NCBI GenBank assembly: GCA_023512835.1
Contig: CM042092.1
Coordinates: 55,703,097-55,767,096 of the forward strand
Origin: Taxillus chinensis
Lineage: Eukaryota; Streptophyta; Magnoliopsida; Santalales; Loranthaceae
DNA length: 64,000 nt
Direction: 5' to 3'
The position numbers and the translations under genes were made by a program. Of the stretch, positions 41,353 to 53,269 are shown piece after piece. Numbering within the stretch: the stretch's first letter is position 1; each line of letters begins with the position of its first letter. Under the pieces are notes generated by a model that worked only from the letters and a program-made list of their open reading frames with translations, did not search any database and was not told the origin of the DNA.

Positions 41353-41371
41353 TGGCGCCGTTGCCGGGGAT
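41353..41371 (+). promoter_or_regulatory. AthA primer-binding site, tRNA-Asp
   Basis: TGGCGCCGTTGCCGGGGAT, 3 nt after the LTR end, is a perfect complement to the 3' end of plant tRNA-Asp(GUC) including CCA. Athila elements commonly use tRNA-Asp. Confidence 0.92.
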
Positions 41372-41561
41372 TCAACGGTTAACTAGTTTTTAAAATCAAC
41401 ATTGAGTGAAATTGTTTGAATTCCGATCTTGGTGTTTTATTTTGTCTTTTATTTTCTGTTATTTTGTGTTCTTTATTTGTTTATTTTGCATTGTTCGAAG
41501 TCTGCCGGGTGTGTTGTTGTTGTTGTTTACGGGAACATACATCAAGGATTCCTAGTTGTGC
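41372..41561 (+). other. AthA leader
   Basis: Short T-rich leader between primer site and gag start. No gene seen. Confidence 0.6.
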
Positions 41562-43424
41562 ATGCAAAGAGAGGAGGATATACAATTTACGCGGGAACCT
41601 GAAAGGTTGTTCGAGCTCGTCGTAGAAGCGACTAGGAAGCAAGACGTGAGGCGGAAGAAGCATTGCAAGGCTTGGAGCAATCCGTAGGCGATCTGATGGC
41701 GGATCTCGGACCCGATGGTGGTGCACCACACGGAGGGGCCAATTACAATGGCCAATATCCAGAAGAAGAGGGTAATAGGTTTATGCCCGTAACCTTCTTA
41801 GATTATGCGAGGCCGATGATGTCGGACCACTATTTGGGATTCGGCGGACAAGAGTCCAAGCCGAATAGCTTAGAAAAGCCGGCATTGATCAACATGGTGA
41901 GCAACAACGCGTTTGGAGGAACAGACGTGGATGATCCACACCAAACATTTGATGAGGTTCTACGGGTGTGTGACACCATCAAGATCAACAATGTGTCGGA
42001 AGAGGCCATAAAGCTAAGGCTTTTCCCTTTCTCTTTAAGGGATAGAGCTCTTGGTCGTGTTCAACATCTGCAAGCAGGTTCAATCATCACTTGGGAGGAG
42101 ATGCAGTCCAAGTTCATGTCAAAGTACTTCCCTCCTTCCAAGGTGATCCAACTAGAGGAGAGATTAGCAGGTTCAGGCAAGATGAGATGGAGACTCTTCA
42201 TGAAGCTTGGGAGCGTTTCAAAGACTTAGTGCGAAGATGCCCTGATCATGGAAGACCCCAAGTGGATTCAAATTGAATCTTTCTACACAGGTCTTCAGTC
42301 CCATTCACAAGACAAGGTGAATGCATTTCCTGGAGGATGCTTGATGAACCTAGAGCCTGACGCAGCAGCAGAGCTATTGGAGAGGCTGTCATTAGCTGAT
42401 TGGAGTGGTCTAATGTGCGTATTTCAAAGCCGAGGGAGAAGATAGCTTACTTGAAAATTCTTCCAATGATGTGCAAGCACAGATTCAAGCTTTAGTGAAA
42501 GGCATGGAAGTATTGGCTCTTAAAGTTGAAGGATCACAACAAGCTTTACCAAGATGAGCAGGGTGGAGTGGAGTCAAGAAGCAAATTATGTTGGAGGAAA
42601 AGGCTTGTACCGAAAAACAGCAATTTTATCCTCAACAACAACAACAAGGGTACAACTTAATCAGAGCCTCAACCTTTTCGAGAAAATCAGAACCGAGGGG
42701 GAGATACCTCATTTCGGTACAAATATGTGCCTCCAGGGATGAAGCAAAATCCGTATGCTACTGATAATTTCTTACACCACCTCCGGATTCGAAAGGCTGA
42801 CCTCGCCTCAGCAGCAAAGAAGAACATATCGGCATGAGGATGAGATAGCTAGAAGAGAGGTGGGTGATCCGAAGGAAAGGGTAGATAGTATGGAGACTTC
42901 ATTTAAGAGTATGGAGAAGTTACTTGTGAGCATGGCACAGAATGCTAATCAAAGGGTGTCCACCAACACTTTTCCAAGTGACACTGAGGTGAACCCCAAG
43001 GAGAGTTGCAAGGCTATCACTCTAAGGAGCGGGAAGACACTAAATGAAGCTGAAGAGCCTAAGAAGAAGACAATTCCCAGAAGAACAAAGCAGACCCTTG
43101 GAAGCCGGATGACCAAGGAAAATCAGATAAAGTCGAAGAAAAAGTGCAAGAAAAGAAGGACAAGCGGTTGAGTCAAGACAGAATAGGCTGAAGAACGGAA
43201 GCAAGAACTCAGGCCTACTATGCCATTTCCTCAGAGGCTGAGGAACCAGAGGGTTCAAGAAGAGTATGAGCGCTTTCGAGTTTGTTCAAGAAGCTTGAGA
43301 TTAATATTCCATTTGTGGAAGTTTTGGAGCAGATGCCTAGGTACAGAAAATACATCAAAGATTTTGTGACAAAGAAGAGGAAATATGGGGATCATGAGAC
43401 GGTGGCAGTCACTAACGAGGTGAG
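41562..43424 (+). pseudogene. AthA gag (Athila type)
   Basis: Start chosen at ATG 41562, aligned with the AthD and AthC starts (REPERLFELV follows). YNGQYPEEEGNRFMP and ARPMMSDHYLGFGGQESK lie at about 41740-41860. ALINMVSNNAFGGT, CDTIKINNVSEEAIKLRLFP and FSLRDRALG (41885-42060) form the conserved capsid core of Athila Gag. FMSKYFPPSKVIQ follows. The C-terminal part has Gln/Asn-rich and charged stretches and SCKAITLRSGKTLNEAEEP (43005-43060), the signature before the protease. No zinc knuckle, as usual for this group. Frame breaks at about 42175, 42440 and 42790. Confidence 0.87.
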
Positions 43425-43980
43425 CAGTGTTGTTCAACAGAAGTTTGCCCATCAAGCATAAAGATCCGGGCAGCTTTAATCTCCCTTGTGTGATTGGCAA
43501 TGCACCTGGAACAAGAGTCCTATGTGATTTAGGGGCTAGCATCAATTTGATTTCCTTTGCTTTGTACAAGCAGCTTGGGCTTAAGGGCATGAAGCCCACT
43601 TCCATATCATTGCAGTTCTTGACCGGTCACTGGAAGGCCTGAAGGGATAATTGAAGACGTGTTAGTCAAAGTGGGTTCCTTCATATTTCCAGCGACTTTG
43701 TTGTTTTGGAGATGGAAGAAGATAGAGGAGTTAGCTACTCCTTGGAAGACCGTTTCTGAACGGGTTGTGCATTGATTGATGTTGCTCGAGCGCCTAACTC
43801 GAGAATTAATGAGGAGACCTTAGTCTTCCACATGGGGAAGGCTTTGCAAGGTCAAGAGGAGGAGGATTGCCTTTGGGTTGAAGACCTTGAGGAATTGGTG
43901 GAAGATTACTTGGCGAAGAAATTACCACCACCAATGATGAAGCCCTCGACTTATAGAAGCTCAACAAGATGAAGAGATGT
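43425..43980 (+). pseudogene. AthA protease
   Basis: LCDLGASINLISFALYKQLG, with the Asp at 43525-43527. A shift at about 43630 precedes a degraded VLVKVGSFIF and DFVVLEMEEDRG region, then RINEETLVFHMGKALQGQEE (about 43800-43860). It matches the uninterrupted AthC region. Confidence 0.83.
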
Positions 43981-45200
43981 ACTTGACGGCCGAGGAAAAT
44001 GAGCAAACTACAAACTCTTTGGAGCAAGCTGAGGAGGAGAAAGAAGATGACGTGCATCACCTCAGAATCAAGGAGCTGCCTGGACACCTAAGGTATGAAT
44101 TTCTAGACTCTACAAATCAATTCCCGTTATTGTTGCTTCTAATTTGAATGATGTGGAGTGTACTCAATTGTTAGAAGTCCTTAGGAAACACAAAAAGGCC
44201 CTAGGATGGAACATTGAAGACATTAGGGGTATTAGTCCAGGGATTTGCATGCATAAGATTTTGATGAATGATGATTTTAAATCCACCGTTGAAAGACAAA
44301 GAAGATTAAACCCTGCTATGAAAGAAGTTGTTAGAAAAGAAATTTTAAAATGGAAAAATGCGGGTATAATTTATGCTATTTCAGATAGTGAGTGGGTGAG
44401 TCCATTGCATGTTGTGCCCAAGAAAGGGGGCATGACCGTGATTAAGAATGAGAAAAATGAATTGATCCCATCTCGCACCGTGACGGGGTGGAGAGTGTGT
44501 GTTGATTATAGAAAGTTGAACAAGGCCACTAGGAAGGATCATTTTCCTCTTCCTTTCATTGACCAAATGTTGGATAGGTTAGCTGGCTATAGTCACTACT
44601 ACTTTTAGATGGATATTCCGGGTATAATCAGATCATGGTTAAGCCCGAGGACCAGGAAAAGACCACCTTCACGTGCCCTTTTGGCACATTTGCATTTAGG
44701 AGAATGCCATTTGGGCTTTGTAATGCCCCCGCCACCTTTCAAAGGTGTATGATGGCTATTTTTCAGGGTTTGGTTGAGGAGATCATGGAGGTCTTCATGG
44801 ATGACTTCTCGGTGTTTGGTTCCTCCTACCAACAAGGCTTAAAAATCTAGATGTGGTTTTAGAGAGATGTGAGGAGAAGGAACTAGTCCTAAATTGGGAG
44901 AAATGCCATTTCATGGTACATGAGGGGATAGTTCTAGGGCACAAGGTGTCTGCACATGGTTTGGAGGTAGACAAGGCAAAAATCTCCACTATTGAAACTC
45001 GCCACCTCCAACTAATGAAAAAAGGAGTGAGAAGTTTCCTTGGCCATGCTGGCTTTTATAGGAGATTCATTAAGGACTTCTCAAAAATTGCAAAACCCAT
45101 GAGTAGGTTGTTAGAAAAAGACACTAGCTTTGAGTTTAATGCAGATTGCTTAGAAGCTTTCAACATCCTCAAGGGTAAGTTAGTCATCGCACTCGTTATA
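43981..45200 (+). pseudogene. AthA reverse transcriptase
   Basis: ECTQLLEVLRKHKKALGWNI (44156 on), SEWVSPLHVVPKKGGMTVI (44389-44445), CVDYRKLNKATRKDHFPLPF (44501-44560), FRRMPFGLCNAPATFQRCMM (44695-44754) and FMDD with the Asp pair at 44800-44805. A T missing from a run at about 44606 and a shift at about 44848 break the frame. FLGHAGFYRRFIKDF follows at about 45036. Confidence 0.92.
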
Positions 45201-45555
45201 GTCACACTGACCGGGCTCAACCTTTGAGCTAATGTGTGATGCGAGTGATTATCTTGTGGGGTAGTCTTAGGGCAAAGGCGAGAAAAGGTGTTTAGGGTCA
45301 TTTACTATGCTAGTAAGACCTTAGATGATGCTCAACCGTAACTATACCACCACCGAGAAAGAGTTGCTAGTTGTGGTTTATGGTCGCAACAAGTTTAGAC
45401 CCTACCTTTGGGGTCTAAAGTCATTGTTTACACCGATCATGCTGCATTGAAATATTTGTTTGCAAAAAAGAAGCTAAGCCACGCTTGATTAGGTGGGTTC
45501 TCCTCTTACAGGAATTTGACCTTGAAATTAGAGACACAAAGGGAGCCCTAAATTC
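45201..45555 (+). pseudogene. AthA RNase H
   Basis: [11 protein letters not shown] (about 45230), [11 protein letters not shown] (about 45303), then [20 protein letters not shown] (about 45342-45400) and [12 protein letters not shown] (about 45428). Small indels shift the frame at least three times. Confidence 0.82.
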
Positions 45556-46936
45556 GTGGCTGATCACCTCTCCCATGTGGAGAATGCACCTAAGTCTCTA
45601 CCCATTGTAGATGACTTTCCTGATGAGAAGTTGTTTGAGGTGCATCATCTTCCTTGGTTTGTTGACATAGCAAATTATTTAGCCACCTGGGTTCATACCC
45701 TGCCAGTTAGACTACCACCAGAGAAAGAAATTGGTAGTGGATGCTAGGAAATTCATTTGGGAAGACCCAATTCTTTATAGGAGGTGTCCAGACCAAATCA
45801 TTAGAAAGTGTGTCCTTGAGGAGGAGGTAGATGACATAATTCATCATTGTCATGCATCACATTATGGGGGCCACTTTGGGGTGCAAAGAACTGTGGCTAA
45901 GATCATGCAGGTGTGGCTTTTATTGGCCTCACATGGTGAAAGACACCTATGTCTACATCAAAAAGTGTGATAGATGTCAAAGGGTAGGTGGTTTATCTAG
46001 GAAAAATGAGATGCCCTTAATTGGAATCCTTCCATTGAAATTTTTGACATTTGGGGCATTGACTTCATGGGGCCATTCCCCAATTCTCGATGGGTTTTCA
46101 TACATTTTGCTTGCTGTGGATTATGTGTCTAAGTGGGTAGAAGCTATTCCTACTAGAGTGAATGATGCTAGGGTTGTGACTCATTTCCTTACTAGGAACA
46201 TCTTTAGCCGTTTTGGGACACCAAGAGCTATAATCAGTGATTTGGGTAGTCATTTCGCAACAAATTGTTTGATAAATTATTGAACAAGTATGGTGTCACT
46301 CATAGGAAGTCTTTAGCTTACCACCCACAAGCTAATGGACAAGCGAAGTGTCCAACAGGGAGATTAAGGCCATTTTTAGAGAAAAACTGTTGGAGCCAAT
46401 AGGAAGGATTGGTCTCAAAGGCTTGATGAAGCCTTATGGGCATATAGGACAGCTTACAAAACTCCCATTGGGATGTCACCTTACCGTATTCTATATGGTA
46501 AGGCATGTCACTTGCCTGTGGAACTAGAACACAAGGCTCATTGGGCTTTGAGGAAGTTAAATTTCAACCCACAAGAGATCAAGGAGCTTAGGATGACTCA
46601 ATTAATTGAGTTAGATGAGCTTAGGTTGGATGCCTATGATAGTGCTAAATTTTACAAAGAAAGAACTAAGAAATGGCATGATAGGCAACTCAACAATGAA
46701 CCTTTAACCTTAGACAGAAAGTTCTTCTATTTAATACAAGGTTGAGGTTATTTCCTGGCAAATTAAGGTCCAAGTGGATGGGACCTTTTGTGATAGTTGA
46801 TAAGAAGCCATATGGGAGCTTTGAGCTCCAAGTTGTAGATGGCAAGAAATTTTGGGTGAATGGCAATAAGGTAAACCTTACTTTGATTCAACTCGAGAGG
46901 GAGATAGTTGATTCCCTCTCTTTCACCATTGCATGA
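45556..46936 (+). pseudogene. AthA integrase
   Basis: [20 protein letters not shown] (45559 on), zinc region HCHASHYGGHFGVQRT (about 45847-45895) with CDRCQRVGG at about 45967. Catalytic core: GIDFMG (Asp at 46061-46063), SDLGSHF (Asp at 46239-46241; Leu replaces the usual Glu) and, after NGQ, GCGAAG at about 46343 where AthD has GCAGAG, so the Glu codon is out of frame by one base. The C-terminus (KWMGPFVIVDKKPYGSFELQ, 46770-46830) ends at TGA 46934-46936. Confidence 0.88.
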
Positions 46937-47785
46937 TCATCACCGAAAGTCTAGCTACGGACTTTAAATAAAGCACTGGTTGGGAGGCAACCCAATGTTT
47001 ATTCTTGTGTTTTATTTTATGTTATTTTCTCTTATTTGTTTTCTTCAATAAATTTGTTTGCAAGCTAACCATTGTGCAGGAGACTTTGTTCCTTTCTTAG
47101 CTAACCATGTGCGGGATGAGCAAATTTTGGGGTCCCGAACTTGTGGAATTGTTTTTAAAGTCAAAGTCAAGGAGCAAGGAGCAAGTGAAGCCCAAAAGTG
47201 CTTGAAGATGGGCTCAAACAATTCACGTGCAAGACTTAAAGATGGTCCATAATGCATAAGCAACTCGGTGGAGAAATTTGGGGCAGTTTGGGCCTGAACG
47301 TGATTTTGCACGTGAATTGCCCAATTCACGTGCACCTCCTTTGAGCCGTAACAGCGGAATGGTAGATGAAGACCATGTGAATCACGTTTACTCTTGCACG
47401 CGAATTGCTATCGTTGTCATATGGAGGCCCAAAAATGCAAAATACCGATTTTAGCCCTCCTAGAAGCTTCCCACAATTCACGTGCAAGGAAGTATTGCTT
47501 GCCACTCGGTGGGGACCCACCACCAAAGTTTGGGACGATTTCGACCTGCACGCCATTTCAGCCAATTCACGTGCAAGGGTATTTTGGTCGAGAACACTCG
47601 AAAAGTTAGGGGCACGTGTATCACGCCAATTGGAGCATCTTGCCTTCGCACACTATATAAAGGGAGGCCATCTTCAAAGGCTTCCACACCAAAATCACTC
47701 CAGATCTGAGTATTAGAGAAGCTCGCCCTTTCGCTCTCTTGCTCTTGAGTTTTCTGCTCTTTGCTCTTATTTTGTCATTCCAAAG
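46937..47785 (+). promoter_or_regulatory. AthA region upstream of ORF3: six CACGTG motifs and a TATA box
   Basis: CACGTG at 47224, 47309, 47327, 47479, 47568 and 47613, mostly in the word AATTCACGTGCA or its reverse. TATATAA at 47654-47660 lies 132 bp before the ORF3 ATG. No ORF here. The words equal those in the LTR U3 (40020-40260). It is best read as an internal promoter for ORF3. Confidence 0.65.
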
Positions 47786-48172
47786 ATGGTGCGCACAAGG
47801 AGGACTGGCGAGGAGGAGGTGCACTCACCTAGTGCTGATAGCAAACCGAGGAGGAGATACTCTTGGGGCATGCTCTTGATATGCAGGCTTTGGAGGCTTC
47901 GAGCTGAGCCGGGTGGGCAGAGAGGTGGTCGTTAAAATTCAAACTCGGGATTACAAAGGACAAGCTTCCGCTTATTCACCTCAACGAAATGGAAATCCCT
48001 CAACAAACTGACCAATTCATGGTGGGATCTTTGTTTGCTACTACATGATGGCTATTCGCAAGGGAAGGAAAATTGGGAAGTGCGCGGCGAGACGTCGGCT
48101 GACTTTGTGGCTCAGGTGCGACGAATGGTGGCCAATGTCATCTACTATTACAGTGTGCCAAACCAGGGGTAA
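47786..48172 (+). pseudogene. AthA ORF3 remnant (large internal deletion)
   Basis: Start ATG 47786 (MVRTRRTGEEEVHS), same as AthD. After about 50 codons the sequence passes (about 47935-47960) directly to KDKLPLIHLNEMEIPQQTDQ, which is near the end of the Ulp1-like domain. Around 1.9 kb present in AthD is missing, including the EFY...VRG region, the coiled coil and most of the protease. Cys is lost (DQFMVG). The last codons (VPNQG, TAA at 48170-48172) remain. Confidence 0.78.
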
Positions 48173-49654
48173 GTGTTTTTCCTACTCCTTCTTTTATGCC
48201 ATGCGGACATAGCATATTTTAAGTGTGGTGTATGGGGAGTGACTTGAGCCACTTGCTTGTCTTTTATGTTGTGATTGCATGTTTTGATCTAAAAAAAAAA
48301 AAAAAACTGTTTTTATTTGCATGATTGTTTGAGTTGTTTGATTGAATGATTTGCTTGTGGAAACATGGATATTAAGTATGCAATTTTGGATTAAAATTTA
48401 ATTTTTATGCCACATTAGTATCATATTGTGATAAGGGTGTTAAAGTAGTTAAAATGTGCTCTGAATTGGTTTAATCATGTCTTTATCTTTTGAATGATAT
48501 CACCATGTTTTGGAGCTGAGTTTTGAATATTAGTCGAGCATGAAATGCTATGATAGACCTAAGTAACCCTTAAAGTTGAGTGAAAAAGAAATGAAAAATG
48601 AGAACAGACTTCTTTTTTAGCCCTTGAGTGACATTTATGGGGTATGGGTAATAATTTGATTTGCTACTCATCTTGCATTCAACATTGGTTATTTAATGGT
48701 AGGAGTCAAGTAAGCATGTGATTACTTATTAGTGCTCAGTGTTTGGTGTGTTTAGTTAGGATGCAAGACCTCTAAGTCATTGTGGCTGTCTTTGCATTCT
48801 CTTCTTTATTGTGAGATATTATTGGAAAAGGCTGTGATATAGAATGTGAAAAAGCCATCACTTAATTGGAAAATGGGATGTGAGACATCAATGATTTTTT
48901 GTCTCTCCTTATGTAGCAAAATGGCAAGGGGTTTGCATTAGAAAAATCAGTCTTATTTATGTGTTATGTGAGTAAAATAAAAAAAAAAGAGTGAATAATC
49001 CATCAAGGGAGAGCATAAAATGCAACCTTGTAAGGTTATTACTTAAAAAAAAAAAAAGATTCAGAATAAAAGCCACAATGGCTTGATGTTTATGTGTGAT
49101 TGTTTAGATTTGTGAAGCCACATTGGGTGAATTGTGTTTTGTTTTAAGAGTGTTGAGCTCAATTCTTTAGCTCATGTTTTGTTTATTCGGTTAGTAGACT
49201 AGAGTGTGAGTTCAAATAAAGTAGAATAGAGTGTGTTTTCTTTGATGAGCACAATAGGGAACTCTCATGATTGCTTGGCAAGTACTTAATCAATAGCTGA
49301 TGGCGAGTGTAGAGATAGAGTTTTCCATCCATTGTTCATTGATAGGTATTGGGCTTGAGAATTATTATATTTGAGTGAGGCTGCTTATCCTTGGTAAGAA
49401 CTTAAAGGGAAACTAGGTGCTATTTTATCATGGATTGCTTGCTCATATCCGAAATTTAAGTGGAGATATTGCATGGTTGTTGGACTAGGGATATGGACAT
49501 GAATGAACTAAGCTATGACTCATTTTGATGCTTAAATTCTCATTTCATCATGATAGAGTTGCATGCTTAGGAAACCATGATTCTCCTTGATTGTTATTTT
49601 ATTTTTCTTCCGTTTGATTGCGTGTTTATTTTATTTTTGCATGCTTGTATGTTT
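48173..49654 (+). other. AthA 3' untranslated region
   Basis: 1.5 kb, AT-rich, with several A-runs and no gene. It begins GTAAGTG at the ORF3 stop. It is well conserved with AthC 54110-55590 and with the inverted-duplication arms of AthD, although it appears noncoding. Confidence 0.75.
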
Positions 49655-49672
49655 TTGCTTGAGGACAAGCAA
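49655..49672 (+). promoter_or_regulatory. Inverted repeat with AGGA loop of AthA
   Basis: TTGCTTG-AGGA-CAAGCAA: perfect 7-bp arms; loop starts 31 nt before the 3' LTR. Same design and position as in Tek1 and Tek2. AthC keeps only GCTTG-AGGA-CAAGC (about 54094-54107, minus strand). Confidence 0.65.
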
Positions 49673-49692
49673 GGGTTCAAGTGTGGTGTATT

Positions 49693-51215
49693 TGATAACG
49701 TGCATTTTATGCCGTTATTCTAGTATTTATTTAGGATGTTTAAGAGCATGATTAGAGCCTTATTGCTTCAAATATCATATATATTTGCTCTAACCCCTAG
49801 GAAGATGCTAGTTGCAAATACATGCGTTTTTAAGCTGTTTTGGCAGATTTTGGACCTCACTTTTGACATAGTAGATGGCCTCAAACAATTTGCGTGCAAG
49901 AAGAAAAGTTGCTTGGAATGATGTCCTCTACCTACCACAGAAATTTCAGAGCATTTGGAGCTGATTTTGATCTGCACGTGAATTCACCCAATTCACGTGC
50001 AAGCCTATTTTTGCCTCTCAGGCCTCTACATGATGCAAGGAAGCTTGGGGAGAAGTTTGAGCTGAATTGGAGGTGCACGTGAATTCACCATATCACGTGC
50101 AAATTGGCGTGCAGAGATATTTTTGGACCGATCCAATCGTTTTTCCATGCTGATCATTTGTTCCTGAAGGCCCAAGTCCAAATTGTGGATGGAAGATAGA
50201 GTTTTTAATGTTTCGAGTGTTACTTATCAAAACTACGCCGTTTTGATAAGTGGGCTAGGGTACACACCTCAAGGCCCATCCAAACTCTATAAATAAGAGC
50301 TCCACGCCCCTTGCTAGCCATGCCTAACCCCCCCACACGTTTTGAGAGAGAGAGAGAGGCTCCACGACTTGGAGGTGCTCCTTGACCTAGGAGAGACGGC
50401 CGTCGTAGCCGTCGCAGCAGCCGTCGCGGATTTTGGAGCCTGGATTTGAAGCTTTGCTGTGCGTGTGATCAAGAAGAAGATGTTGAGCTTTTCTGCTTTG
50501 GTTTTGCTTGTAATCATGCGTGAGTAGTTCTTTTAATCTAGGGGAGCAATGTAGCCCCCTTGTTGCTTTCTTGTGTTTATGAATATTGGGTTTGGATGAT
50601 TGAAGTTTTGCATGTTTTATGAATCGTTCTTAATTCTATCTTTGGATGTACACCTTGATATTCTTAGCCCTAGTCTAGGGCGGATTGAGATTCATAACTT
50701 ATTTGTAATTGGTGTGATCATTATCCTTTTGCAAGTATGATTTATTGGCTTTGCATGTTTGTGTTTTTAGATGACCATTCTGGCATACAACTCTTAAAAG
50801 GACCTCAATGACCATTTGTTGTCCTTGGCTTATGTTTAGCATGTTTTCAATCAGACAACCCTAATACCATGAACCAAAGTAGAGATAACATAGGGAGGTG
50901 AAATTGTGACCCTAGATGCTTTTAATCCTTCAATCTTAATCCTAAAATCAGTTTACTTTCTTTGTTTATTCAGAAAACCACATAAAAATTAGATCTTTAG
51001 TTTAAAAAAGAAAACTTTTTGCCAAGACATTTTATAGAACAAGAGTAATTGGGTGATTTGATTTGAGAACTAGAGAACTAGGCTAATCCCCGTGGGTTCG
51101 ACCCCTTTCTTGCTGCTTTATTCTTTTAGTGCAAACTTAGGGAATTTATTATTTTGAAGAGAGATTTAACGACATTAGCTAGCTCTTTTAGAGAGGCTAA
51201 AAATCTTGTCTGTCA
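49693..51215 (+). repeat. AthA 3' LTR
   Basis: Begins TGATAACGTGC and ends TTGTCTGTCA, 1523 bp, then TCCCC. It matches the 5' LTR with few differences, several of them CTG/CAG against CG (for example ATTCTGGC against ATTCGGC). Palindrome 50223-50250, TATA about 50288. Confidence 0.95.
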
Positions 51216-51220
51216 TCCCC

Positions 51221-53056
51221 ATACCTTCTCTTCTTCTTCACAAAATCTTTGATATATTTTCTTCGTATCTAGGCATCTGTTCCAAAATTTCCACAAATGG
51301 AATATTAATCTCAAGCCGCTTGAATAAACTCGGGAAGCGCTCATACTCTTCCTCAACCCTCCGATTTCTCATCCGCCGAGGAAATGGCATGGTAGCCTTG
51401 AGCTCTTACCTTTGTTCTCCAACTATTTTGCCTTTAGTCAGCTGTTGTTCCTTTTTGTCTTGCACTTTTCTTCTTCTTTATCTGATTTTCCTTGGTCATC
51501 AGCTTCCAAGGGTCTGCTTTGTTCTTCTGGAATAGCCCTTTTCTTAGGCTCTTCAGCTTCCTTCAATGCTTTCCCACTCCTTAGAGTGATAGCCTTGCAA
51601 CTCTCCTTGGGGTTCACCTCAGTGTCACTTGGAAAAGTGTTGGTTGACACCCTTTGATTAGCATTCTGTGCCATACTCACAAGTAACTTCTCCATATTCT
51701 TAATTGAAGACTCCATACTGCCTACCCTTTCCTTCAAATCACCCACCTCTCTTCTAGTTGTCTCATCCTCATGCTGATATGTTCTTCTTTGCTGCTGAGG
51801 CTGAGGCTGCTTGTTGCTCGAATCCAGGAGGTGGATGTAAGAAATTATCAGTAGCATACGGATTTTGCTTCATCCCTGGAGGCACATATTTATACTGAGC
51901 TGATGTATCTCCCCCTCGGTTCTGATTCTTCTGATATCCCTGAGATTGTTGTTGGTTCTGATTGTACCCTTGTCCTTGTTGGTGAGGATAATATTGCTGC
52001 TTCTGGTACAAGCCTTTCCCTCCAACATAATTTGCATCTTAAACTCTACTCCATCCTTGCTCGCCATCGGTGAGGCGTGTTGTGATCCTCCAACTTTAAG
52101 AGCCAACACTTCCATGCTTTTTGCTAAAACTTGGATCTGCCCTTGCATATCATTGGAGGGAGTATCAATCGAAGATATCTTCTCCCTTGGCCTTGAAGTG
52201 CGAACGTTAGACCACCGCCAATCAGCCAATGATAGTCTCTCCAAGAGTTCGCTGCGCGCATCAGGCTCTAAATTCATCAAACATCCTCCAAGACTGCATT
52301 CACCTTGTCTTGTGAGTGAGATTGAAGACCGGTGTAGAAAGATTCAATTTGAATCCATTGGGATCTTCCATGGTCAGGGCATCTTCTCACCAAATCTTTA
52401 AAGCGCTCCCAAGCTTCATGAAGAGTCTCCATCTCATCTTGCCTAAATCTGCTAATTTCCCCTCTGTTGGATCACCTTGGAAGGGGGAAAATACTTAGAC
52501 ATGAATTTAGTCTGCATCTCCTCCCAAGTATTTATTGAACCTGCTGGTAAGCTGTTAAACCACCCAAGAGCTCTATCCCTTAAAGAGAAAGGGAAAAGCC
52601 TTAGCTTTATTGCCTCTTCCGACACATTGTTGATCTTTATGGTGTCACACATCTGGTAGAACCTCATCAAATGCTGGTGTGGATCGTCCACTGCTGTTCC
52701 TCCAAAAGCGTTGTTGCTCACCATATTAATTAATGCCGGCTTCAGCTCAAAACTATTTGCTTGAACTCTTGTTTGCCTAATCCCGAATAATGGTCCGACA
52801 TCATCGGTCTCGTAGTCTAAGAAGGTTCGGGCATAAACCTATTACCCTCTTCTTCTGGATATTGGCCATTGTAATTGGCCCCTCCTTGCGGTGCACCACC
52901 ATCAGGCCTTAAATCTGCCATCAATTCACCTCCTGAATGCTCTAAGCCTTGCAAGTGCTTCTTGACCTCTCGTCTTTGGTTCCCTAGCCGCTTCGCGACG
53001 AGCTCGAACAATCTTTCAGGTTCCCGATTAAATGATATAAACTCCTGTCTTGGCAT
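51221..53056 (-). pseudogene. AthD gag and start of protease region
   Basis: Start ATG 53056-53054 (MPRQEFISFNREPERLFELV). Conserved core: NNAFGGTAVDDPHQHLMRFY (about 52710-52650), CDTIKINNVSEEAIKLRLFP, then FSLRDRALGWFNSLPAGSIN and FMSKYFPPSKVIQ, the longest intact Athila Gag core in the window (52724-52452). A Gln-rich stretch (YPHQQGQGYNQNQQQSQGYQ, about 51995-51935) and SCKAITLRSGKALKEAEEP (about 51600) follow. Gag continues left to 51221, where AthA interrupts it. Confidence 0.88.
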
Positions 53057-53269
53057 GCACAACTAGGAATTCCTCAAACACTTGGTGTATGTTCCTTGTA
53101 AAACAACAAGACAACACCCAGCAGCTCCGAACAATGCAAAATAAACAAATAAAGAACACAAAATAACAGAAAATAAAAGACAAAATAAAACACCAAGATC
53201 GAATTCAAACAATTTCACTCAATGTTGATTTTAAAAACTAGTTAACCGTTAAATCCCCGCAACGGCGCT
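53057..53269 (-). other. AthD leader and inner half of its primer-binding site
   Basis: Leader sequence like AthA 41372-41561. At 53251-53269 the minus strand reads AGCGCCGTTGCGGGGATTT, the inner part of the tRNA-Asp primer site, cut by AthC. GCGCT at 53265-53269 is the left target duplication; GCGCC lies at 63625-63629. Confidence 0.78.

Larger units (their letters stand above)
39836..51215 (+). mobile_element. AthA: Athila-like Ty3/gypsy element, structurally complete
   Basis: LTRs 39836-41349 and 49693-51215, flanked by TCCCC at 39831-39835 and 51216-51220. The disrupted AthD sequence reads straight through (GATCCCC | ATACCTTCTC) and equals the uninterrupted AthC copy at about 60050. A tRNA-Asp primer site, gag, protease, RT, RNase H, integrase, a shortened ORF3 and a 1.5-kb 3' region make up 11.4 kb. 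It is the youngest of the Athila layers together with AthC. Confidence 0.95.
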
